Source of the DNA: Bin87 sp965222895
GTDB taxonomy: Bacteria > Chloroflexota > Dehalococcoidia > Lucifugimonadales > UBA3495
Assembly (NCBI GenBank): GCA_965222895.1
Contig: CBDCVB010000001.1
Span: forward strand, 124,001-188,000
Length of the DNA: 64,000 nucleotides
Reading direction: 5' to 3'
Below the pieces are notes generated by a model. That model saw only the letters and a list, made by a program, of their open reading frames with translations. It was not told the origin of the DNA and did not search any database. This document shows, piece by piece, positions 18,485 to 26,376 of the stretch. Within the stretch, counting starts at the first letter, position 1, and each line of letters opens with the position of its first letter. Made by a program: the position numbers and the translations under genes.

Positions 18485-19042
18485 CTAGCGGCGGATGGTG
18501 GAAGCGCGCGTGATGCAAAGGGTTACATCATCCTGGTTCCAATAGCGAGTTTCTCGGGTGATGATGAGGAAGGGCGTGCCATCGCGACCGAGGCGCTCTC
18601 GGATGTCGGAGTAGCTGTTCTGGAAGAAGATGGTGTCGCCGATGCTGGGGTAGGCCAGGACTTCGAGCTCGTTGCCGGCGTTGAGCACGCGGACGAGGTT
18701 GGTGGGGACGGGCGGTAGCTCGCCGGGGCGCGCTACGGAGCCGATGCCGTCGGATTCGGGGTTTTCCTCGAAGGCGGCGGTGATGGGGTCACCCTGGTCG
18801 GGACGGATGCGGCTGGCCAGGTAGCTGACCATGATGGGAGGCGTGATGAGTCCGCCGTAGCGGGTCGATTTGGCGAAGTCGTCGTCCCAATAACGAGGGT
18901 CGGGATCCATGAGGGCCTGGGTAAAGCGACGCATATACTCGCCGTCGACGACACCCCAGGATTTGACCACCTCACCGTTGACGCCAATCATTGCCTGAAC
19001 CTCAGGGGTGAGGGCCGGCGGAGGAGTTTGCTGCTGAGTCAT
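18485..19042 (-). CDS. FAS1-like/MaoC N-terminal-type dehydratase
   Basis: A 185-residue hot-dog protein of the kind that forms the N-terminal half of fused MaoC dehydratases. M-D-P-D-P-R-Y-W-D-D-D-F-A at about residues 52-64 is equivalent to the hydratase motif with the Asp present but the His replaced by Tyr. G-G-L-I-T-P-P follows as in the family. I chose the ATG at 19042 (GGAGCG upstream); an earlier start at 19108 adds 22 low-complexity residues. It sits upstream of the MaoC-like gene 17831-18394 on the same strand. Each partner keeps only one of the two motif residues. Confidence 0.78.
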   Translation of the reverse strand: MTQQQTPPPALTPEVQAMIGVNGEVVKSWGVVDGEYMRRFTQALMDPDPRYWDDDFAKSTRYGGLITPPIMVSYLASRIRPDQGDPITAAFEENPESDGIGSVARPGELPPVPTNLVRVLNAGNELEVLAYPSIGDTIFFQNSYSDIRERLGRDGTPFLIITRETRYWNQDDVTLCITRASTIRR

Positions 19043-20188
19043 AGGTCGAGCGCTCCAGAAATCGGGTGATGATTGGCGCTGTTGAACGAGTTGCCGCGCC
19101 GAGGCCAAATGTAGCGCAGGGCGTCGGGTTCGTCAATCGGGGTCTGACACTCTCGCGTACCGGCTTTGATCTGTCATTCCGAGTGTTACGTGGCAATCCC
19201 GTCGCCGCAGCAACGGCGGTTCGTCAAAGTGTGTTCAGCCTCATCGAGATTGCCACGTCGCTGCGCTCCTCGCAATGACAGATTGGAGCGGGTACGGGTG
19301 CGGGGTTTTACATGGGTCAGGGTCTTGCGGTTAGGCAGCGCCATGCCGCTCGAAGGGGCGGGAACGCTGCCGTCGCGAGAAGGGCGTGGCAATCGTGCTG
19401 CCGAAGGGGCGCTTTCTGTGATTCCAGATTGCCACATCCCTCGACGAGCTCGGGATGAGCGGCCGTTTCGCGCAGCGGCGAGTGCGAGCAGCGGCTTGCG
19501 ATTCGCGTATTGCGGGAAGTATGGGTTGCCGGTTTGGAGTCGGGTGATTGCTTCTATCGCTTATCCTTCTTGATTTGGGGTTGGGTTGGAATCTTGATTC
19601 GGTGGAGCAAAGGGTTTCAGGCGCTGTCGGCGATACGGCCAGGAGATGCAAAATTTAGCCCTAGGCTTCGATGTCCCGCGCGTTTCCCTCTGACGCGCTG
19701 GTCAGTGAGGGATGGCGCGGCATGGGGCGGTGGTGACACCCGCCGTGCTGCGCGCTCCGGTCCGGGGAATTGAACGGCGACGGACACGCGACAGCGTTGC
19801 AGATACCGACGAAGTTGGCCGTGGAACCTGAAACCCTTTGCCTTATTCGAGATGATGGATCGGGCCAGGGCGATACGAGCGCTCGTTTCGCCATCCGGAT
19901 TGCCTGACTGGATACAGGATATTAGGAAGCGACCCGATGATGGAAGGGGCGGGTGTCACTGATTTTGGAGGTTGGACGGCCCTGACGATTGACCGTGATG
20001 AGTGCAGGGCCTTTCGATTATCGGAACGTAGCGGTCAAAGGTGAGCTGGCGACGGCGTTGGTCGATGTGGCTACGAGATTGCCGCGCTGCGCTCGCAATG
20101 ACATTGGGGGACAATCGAAAGACCCTGGTGATCAGCGGGAGAGGGATGGGCCGGTTAATTCGGGTCTGCCAGATGGAGGACGGGCAGG
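19043..20188. other. 1.1-kb stretch without a supportable gene
   Basis: This region holds a copy of the dispersed palindromic repeat (19173-19279). Degenerate pieces of related repeats are at about 19380-19465 (GGCAATCGTGC..GATTGCCACATCCC) and 20065-20103 (GAGATTGCCGCGCTGCGCTC). Remaining short open frames have no ribosome site, no recognisable domain and irregular codon use. I read it as a repeat-rich spacer. Confidence 0.6.
19173..19279. repeat. Dispersed palindromic repeat, copy B
   Basis: Begins GTCATTCCGAG and ends CTCCTCGCAATGAC, with internal GTGGCAATC..GATTGCCAC arms. It has the same orientation as copy A and slightly more divergence in the left arm. Confidence 0.85.
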
Positions 20189-21118
20189 TTAGGCGCCGTA
20201 GGTGCGGTTCAGGACGGTTTCCAGTTGGTCCATGGTGTAGCGGTATTCCTGGGTTCCCGGCATTTGGATGACGAAGTGGGCGCAGGCGGATCCGATTTGG
20301 GCGGCGCGTTCGAGGCCATCGTTGCGCGTGAGTCCGAGGATGAGGCCGCCGCGGAAAGCGTCGCCGGCGCCGGTGGGATCGACCACGTTGTCGGTGGGCA
20401 CGCCGGGGATGGTGGTGTTAGTGTCGGCGGTGGTGATGCGGACGCCGGCTTCGCCCAGGGTGGTGATAAGGGCGCCGGTGTGTTGCAGCAGGCCGGTTTC
20501 GTCGATGCCGGTTTTGTCGACGATTAGGGCCATCTCATAGTCGTTGGCAATCAGGAGGTCGCTGTGGCCGATGGCGGTTATCAATCCGGTTGCATCCCAG
20601 ACCGGGAGGGACTGGCCGGGGTCGAAGATGGTGTAGACGCCGGTGCGTGCGCCCTGCTCGGCAAAGTCGGCCATGTCGCCCAGGTTGCCGGGGGCTACGA
20701 TGTTGATGGTCTGCTGGGCGTCCACTGCGCTGAAGTCGAAGCCGGCCGGGTATTTCATGGCGCCGGGGTTGAATCCGGTAATCTGGTTGTCGGACAGATC
20801 GGTGGTGATGAAGGCGGAAGCAGTGGCTTCATCCGCGACGATGCGGATGTCGTCGGTAGCGATGCCGTTTTGTTGGAGCCATCCGAAATAGTCGCGGTAG
20901 TCGAAACCGATGGCGGCGATGAGCCTGGACTGCTGGCCAAGCATCGCGAGGGAATAGGCGATGTTGCCGGCGGTGCCGCCAAAGTAGGCGTGGAAGCCGT
21001 CAACGGTGAAGCTGAGGTTGATCTGGTGGATACGTTCGGGAACGATGTGGTCTCCGAAGCGGCCGTTGTAGGTCATTATCCGGTCGATAGCGAGGGAGCC
21101 GGATACCAAGATTTCCAT
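20189..21118 (-). CDS. PfkB-family carbohydrate/nucleoside kinase
   Basis: A 309-residue ribokinase-fold enzyme that phosphorylates a sugar or nucleoside using ATP. The N-terminal substrate side has F-G-G-T-A-G-N-I-A-Y-S-L-A (about residues 46-58). The C-terminal anion-hole and catalytic-base motif is D-P-T-G-A-G-D-A-F-R-G-G near 250-261. T-L-G-E-A-G-V is the ATP-side strand. The overall pattern resembles bacterial adenosine-kinase-like members of the family, but substrate cannot be fixed from sequence. No close operon partner is present; the DUF192 lipoprotein is about 110 bases upstream on the same strand. Confidence 0.88.
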   Translation of the reverse strand: MEILVSGSLAIDRIMTYNGRFGDHIVPERIHQINLSFTVDGFHAYFGGTAGNIAYSLAMLGQQSRLIAAIGFDYRDYFGWLQQNGIATDDIRIVADEATASAFITTDLSDNQITGFNPGAMKYPAGFDFSAVDAQQTINIVAPGNLGDMADFAEQGARTGVYTIFDPGQSLPVWDATGLITAIGHSDLLIANDYEMALIVDKTGIDETGLLQHTGALITTLGEAGVRITTADTNTTIPGVPTDNVVDPTGAGDAFRGGLILGLTRNDGLERAAQIGSACAHFVIQMPGTQEYRYTMDQLETVLNRTYGA

Positions 21119-21139
21119 TGGTTTGTCCTTTGGTGGTGG

Positions 21140-21205
21140 GAGTCCGGTTTTTACCGGGGGTACGGTTATTACATGGATATACAGGATATACAGGATTGGA
21201 TGATT
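21140..21205. repeat. Short AT-biased dispersed repeat (TGGACAGGAT family)
   Basis: TTACATGGATATACAGG and ATACAGGATTGGATG are a variant of the motif found more cleanly at 18418, 26338, 34160, 43632, 48548 and 49932. It lies between the PfkB and DUF192 genes, outside any coding region. Confidence 0.6.
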
Positions 21206-21226
21206 TGATGATTGGGATTAGCCGGG

Positions 21227-21865
21227 TTAGCAGGCCCATTTGCCGGCGATACTGCCGGCGAATTTTACTAGGGAGCCGGGGGTTATCCGGTTGGTTGCGG
21301 CCTGGCCGGCGTTGATTTCCAGGATGAAGCGGACGGGTTCGGTGGAGGGATAATGGGGCAAATCGCTGTGGGGTGTTTCGGCCGCCGGGTTGAGGACGTT
21401 GGCGGTTACTCCGCTCACGGTGCAGTCGGATTTTATCCAGATCATATCCAGGGGAAAGTGCATATTGGGCATCCAAAAGGATCTGGGCCCGTCAGTATCG
21501 TAGACGAAGAGCATGGCTTCGTCGGCGGCGAGGGTTGGGCGACCGGAGAGTCCCTGGGCGCGCTCTTCCCCGGTCACGGCCACGTCAACCCGATAGATTG
21601 CATCGCCGATATGCACCAGAGGTCGGTCGGTTTGCAGCGTTGGGCCCGGTTCCGTCAGGATGGCTGCAACTGGCAAGTCGGTCGCTGGCGGCAGGTTGGT
21701 TGCGGCGGGTAAATTGGTTGCGGCCGGCAAGTCGGTTGCCGGCGGCAGGTTTATTTGAACTCCCTCGGGTGTGGGAAGGGGCTGGAGAGTGCAGGCTACG
21801 CTGACCAGCAAGATGCCGCTAATCAGCCACCGCGCCGGGTTGCGTGGCAACGTCGGCCAGCGCAT
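21227..21865 (-). CDS. DUF192 lipoprotein
   Basis: A 212-residue protein. The N-terminus is a lipoprotein signal (W-L-I-S-G-I-L-L-V-S-V-A-C, with Cys25 as the lipidation site). Residues 40-70 are a Pro/Ala-rich linker made of tandem six-residue units (P-A-T-D-L-P, A-A-T-N-L-P). The DUF192 domain fills the C-terminal two-thirds, with its signature R-A-Q-G-L-S-G-R, M-L-F-V-Y and F-W-M-P-N-M-H-F-P-L-D-M-I-W-I. The family is widespread, secreted or surface-located, of unknown biochemical role. It starts 9 bases after the HpcH gene and is probably co-transcribed with it. Confidence 0.87.
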   Translation of the reverse strand: MRWPTLPRNPARWLISGILLVSVACTLQPLPTPEGVQINLPPATDLPAATNLPAATNLPPATDLPVAAILTEPGPTLQTDRPLVHIGDAIYRVDVAVTGEERAQGLSGRPTLAADEAMLFVYDTDGPRSFWMPNMHFPLDMIWIKSDCTVSGVTANVLNPAAETPHSDLPHYPSTEPVRFILEINAGQAATNRITPGSLVKFAGSIAGKWAC

Positions 21866-21874
21866 TGCTAACGT

Positions 21875-22660
21875 CTAGCCCAATTCCGCGCGGATGTCGG
21901 CGATGCGGTCGCGCAGGGAGCGCAGCAGCAGCGCCGGCGGGGGAGGCGCGACGTGGGTGTAGCCGACGCCCATGTCCTGCAACTCTTTGGCCGACAGCGG
22001 GAACGAGGGATGGTTCATGGGGATGGACAGTTTGGCTCCGCCGGCGGCTTTGACCTCGGCGGCGAGTTCCTCGAGGCGGGCGCGAATGATCGGGCTTTGC
22101 GGGTCGCGGATGCCCATGTACTCGGAGAAGTCGGTCGGACCGATGGCGACGATGTCGATACCGGGGAGGCGGGCGATGTCGGCGATTTCGCTGATGCCCT
22201 TCTCGTCTTCGGTCATCACCGACAGGACAATCTGCTCGTTGGATGATTTGGTGTGCTCGTCCCAGGAGACGGTGCCGAAGCGGGCCGCGCGGGTGCCGCC
22301 GGCGCCCCCGCGGCTGCCCATGGGGGCGTAGCGCACGGCGTCGACGGCGCGTTTGGCGCCCTCCAAACCGTCGATATGGGGGATGATGATGCCCTCGGTG
22401 CCGGCGTCGAGGAGGCGCAGAATCAGGTGCTCGTCGTTGCCGGGGATGCGGATCATCGAGGTAACGCCCACGAGGTCGGCTGACTTAATCATCTCGGTGA
22501 CAAGGGCCAGATCGAAGGTGGTGTGTTCCATGTCGATGAAGGCGGCATCGTAACCGGCGAGGCCGATAATTTCGACGATTTGCGGGTCGGCCAGGGACAC
22601 GTAGGCGCCGAGGGCCAGGCGGTTTTCCCGCAGCGCCCGTTTTACCTTGTTTTCGCGCAT
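21875..22660 (-). CDS. HpcH/HpaI-family aldolase (second copy)
   Basis: A 261-residue TIM-barrel class II aldolase, divergent from the copy at the window start. A-F-I-D-M-E-H-T-T-F-D (about residues 38-48) contains the catalytic His. M-G-S-R-G-G-A-G (about 91-98) holds the conserved Arg. V-L-S-V-M-T-E-D-E-K and G-P-T-D-F-S carry the metal-binding Glu and Asp. The substrate is not identifiable; family members cleave or make 2-keto-4-hydroxy acids or citramalyl/malyl-type compounds. Complete, with a TTGGGCTAG stop region. Upstream lies a repeat cluster, downstream the DUF192 gene. Confidence 0.87.
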   Translation of the reverse strand: MRENKVKRALRENRLALGAYVSLADPQIVEIIGLAGYDAAFIDMEHTTFDLALVTEMIKSADLVGVTSMIRIPGNDEHLILRLLDAGTEGIIIPHIDGLEGAKRAVDAVRYAPMGSRGGAGGTRAARFGTVSWDEHTKSSNEQIVLSVMTEDEKGISEIADIARLPGIDIVAIGPTDFSEYMGIRDPQSPIIRARLEELAAEVKAAGGAKLSIPMNHPSFPLSAKELQDMGVGYTHVAPPPPALLLRSLRDRIADIRAELG

Positions 22661-22916
22661 GGGGTTGGTTGCTCCTGCTGAAGATTGGCGATGCTATGGG
22701 ATTGTCGGGCCGCGCCCGGTGAAGGGCCGGCCGCATCGCGGGGACAATGATAGCAGATGGTGCGTGGCCGATTCGCGGGCCTGGATTTGTTTGGAACGCT
22801 GGAGGCGCGGTTCTTCGCCGGGCTCAGTATGCGCGGTTTTTTCGGCGCAGGAAGTGCGGTTGTTCGACTTGCCGATGGCGGCCTCACGCGTACTCACTTT
22901 GTTAAACTAACCTACT

Positions 22917-23003
22917 GTCATTGCGATCTGCGCCCACGACCACTTGTCATTGTGATCTGCGCCCACCACCACTTGTCATTGCGATCTGCGCCCACGACCA
23001 CTT
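22917..23003. repeat. Three tandem 29-bp units
   Basis: Units start at 22917, 22946 and 22975. Each begins GTCATTG and continues GATCTGCGCCCAC. The start of the unit is identical to the outer arm of the palindromic repeat that follows at 23004, so the array seems to have grown out of that arm. Confidence 0.85.
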
Positions 23004-23124
23004 GTCATTGCGAGGAGCGTAGCGACGTGGCAATCTCGTTGAGGTTGATTACACGTCGGCGAACCATATTGCTACGGCGACCGTTGCTACGACGACGAGA
23101 TTGCCACGCTACGCTCGCAATGAC
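23004..23124. repeat. Dispersed palindromic repeat, copy C (inverted)
   Basis: Begins GTCATTGCGAGGAGCG and ends CTACGCTCGCAATGAC, the opposite orientation to copies A, B and D-G. Its right flank AAAGTGGGTACGCGTGAG matches the outer arm seen at copy A. Confidence 0.88.
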
Positions 23125-23232
23125 AAAGTGGGTACGCGTGAGCGATGGCGGCGGTTTGACACTGTTGGTGGTGGCTGATACGATTTTCGCGCTGCCGGAT
23201 CGCCGGCACCAGGAACCGTATTGGTGGGAGCG

Positions 23233-23457
23233 ATGAGTCCAGTGAATAAGCTGATTGAAAACCTGAACCCGGCAACCGTAACTTCGCGCCGCCGTTTTTT
23301 GGGAGTTTTGGGCGTTGGCGTGGCTGGCATTGCGGTAGTTGCGGCGTTGGTTCCCTTCGGCAAGCGGACTCCCAAGGCGGAGGCGGCCAATGAATTCCCC
23401 GGGCCGGGCTCCATTTTCCATCCCGCGCAAGACCCGCGAACAGACCCGCGCCGGTAG
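23233..23457 (+). CDS. Small protein with a twin-arginine signal
   Basis: About 74 residues. S-R-R-R-F-L-G-V-L-G-V (residues 18-28) is a clear Tat motif, followed by a hydrophobic core (G-V-A-G-I-A-V-V-A-A-L-V). The mature part is short, Pro/Arg/Asp-rich and lacks recognisable domains. The ATG at 23233 has GGTGGGAG just upstream. No cofactor-binding enzyme gene is adjacent to explain Tat export. It may be a small exported or membrane-anchored protein. The short mature part makes a hypothetical call safest. Confidence 0.55.
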   Translation: MSPVNKLIENLNPATVTSRRRFLGVLGVGVAGIAVVAALVPFGKRTPKAEAANEFPGPGSIFHPAQDPRTDPRR

Positions 23458-23505
23458 TTGGCCGGGGTCGTCGCCGGCGTGCCGGATTGATGTGCGGCGG
23501 CTGGA

Positions 23506-25263
<1,758 letters not shown>

Positions 25264-25337
25264 CGGTGGTGTGGCGATGGGAACGTCAACTCACGGGCTG
25301 ACGCTGGGCGTCGGCGACGGTGGGTGTCGGACGGTGT

Positions 25338-25775
25338 TCAGAAGAGGGGGACTCTGGTGCCCTTGGCGCGGTACTGGCGGTCTTCCGAGTCGCCGGTTTG
25401 GGTGAAGTCGCAGATGATGCGGTAGATGCGATCCATCTCATGGTCGACGCTGCGGGAGAAGAAGTAGGGTGGCACCCAGACCCCGCCGAATGCCGCTACG
25501 ATTTCGGGGTAGTCGTCGATGACGAATTCGGGTTCGACGGGGATTTTCAGCTCGACCAGCCGGTCATGGTAGTGGTGGGTGGGTTTTTCGTAGACGCCGC
25601 TGACAAAGCGTTTCAGTTCGTGCTTTTCGATGACTTCCCAGCGTTCGCCCATGCCTGACCAGATGTAGATTTCGTGGCCGTCGTCGAGCAGTTGCTGGAA
25701 GGTTTCGGTGGTGCCGGGGCGGAGTGTGTCGTCGAGCCCAAGGATAGTATAGTCAACGTCGAAGAAGATTTTCAT
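25338..25775 (-). CDS. HAD-superfamily hydrolase-like protein
   Basis: A 145-residue protein starting M-K-I-F-F-D-V-D-Y-T-I-L-G. D-V-D-Y-T is the HAD motif I with both Asp residues. I-Y-I-W-S-G-M-G is motif II (Ser), and V-I-D-D-Y-P is a motif IV-like acidic pair. No cap domain is apparent. Substrate unknown. It lies between the ArsC-like gene and mutL, all on the minus strand, 70 and 74 bases from each; co-transcription is possible. Confidence 0.8.
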   Translation of the reverse strand: MKIFFDVDYTILGLDDTLRPGTTETFQQLLDDGHEIYIWSGMGERWEVIEKHELKRFVSGVYEKPTHHYHDRLVELKIPVEPEFVIDDYPEIVAAFGGVWVPPYFFSRSVDHEMDRIYRIICDFTQTGDSEDRQYRAKGTRVPLF

Positions 25776-25845
25776 AGTCGGAAAGATGCCCTCTGGATGG
25801 AAGATGCCCTCTGCGTGGATGGTTGTTATCGGCCGGCGGTTTGGG

Positions 25846-26208
25846 TCAGGCGGCCAGCGCCGCGGTGACGGCCTTGAGGTTGGCGCCGATGAGCAGGCGG
25901 TCGCCGAGGTGGATGATGGGACGGCGGACGAAGCGAGGTTCCTCCAGCATCAGCTCGATTTTGCGTTCGTCGGACAGGTCGGCAGCGACGAGACCCATCT
26001 TTTTGAGGGACGGGCTGCGGCTGGCGAACAGACCGGTGACGCCGGCGTCGCCGCTCTCGTCAATCAGGGCGCGCAGTTCAGCCTCAGTGAATGGGTCTTT
26101 GAAGTAGTCGCGCTCTGCGACGGCGATACCGTTTTGCACGAGCAACTCTCGCACCTTACGGCAGCTGCTTCAACGGGGCCACCAATAAAGTGTTGCGGCG
26201 GTAGTCAT
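25846..26208 (-). CDS. ArsC/Spx-like oxidoreductase, probable selenoprotein (TGA = Sec13)
   Basis: Read through an in-frame TGA at 26172-26170, this is a 120-residue thioredoxin-fold protein of the ArsC/Spx family. It starts M-T-T-A-A-T-L-Y-W-W-P-R-[TGA]-S-S-C-R-K-V-R-E-L-L. The TGA is residue 13, exactly the first Cys of the family C-x-x-C redox motif, giving U-S-S-C. The rest matches the family, including P-F-T-E-A-E-L-R and the late V-R-R-P-I-I-H-L-G-D. The ATG at 26208 has GAGG 6 bases upstream. Without read-through the only start is a GTG at 26154, which would delete the first strand and the active site. A hairpin fitting bacterial SECIS rules follows the TGA. Likely a cytoplasmic thiol/selenol reductase; arsenate reduction is possible but not shown. 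Confidence 0.82.
26136..26172 (-). promoter_or_regulatory. Candidate bacterial SECIS hairpin of the ArsC-like gene
   Basis: After the TGA (26172-26170) and 15 bases comes a 7-bp stem GUGCGAG / CUCGUGC (two G-U pairs) closing a five-base loop AGUUG. The loop begins 22 bases after the TGA and has G within its first two positions. This fits the published loose consensus for bacterial SECIS (loop 16-37 bases away, a G in the first two loop bases). Folded by hand. Confidence 0.6.
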
Positions 26209-26337
26209 AATAGACCTCGGCAAGTGTCGATTCCGGGTACGGCAGGTTGCATAATTGTATACCCTGGGCCTGGCTAAACATAAGTGGTTTGCTGGCGGGG
26301 TTGGAAAGGTTGGACGGGTGTGGAGGGGCCGAGTTTT

Positions 26338-26366
26338 GCATGGATGGACAGGATGGACAGGATTTT
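26338..26366. repeat. TGGACAGGAT dispersed repeat
   Basis: GCATGGATGGACAGG followed by ATGGACAGGATTTTG, between mutS and the ArsC-like gene. Same family as the copies at 34160, 43632, 48548 and 49932. Confidence 0.75.
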
Positions 26367-26376
26367 GTTGACCGGA

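Larger units (their letters stand above)
22661..23232. other. Repeat-filled spacer upstream of the HpcH gene
   Basis: About 570 bases between divergent genes. It contains a 29-bp tandem repeat (22917-23003) running straight into a palindromic repeat copy (23004-23124). I see no supportable gene. Confidence 0.6.

Noticed and set aside
25846..26154. N-terminally truncated pseudogene reading of the ArsC-like gene
   Set aside because: The lost part lies in frame just across a single TGA, with a good start and ribosome site, and the TGA is exactly at the redox Cys. A SECIS-like hairpin is present. Recoding explains this better than decay.
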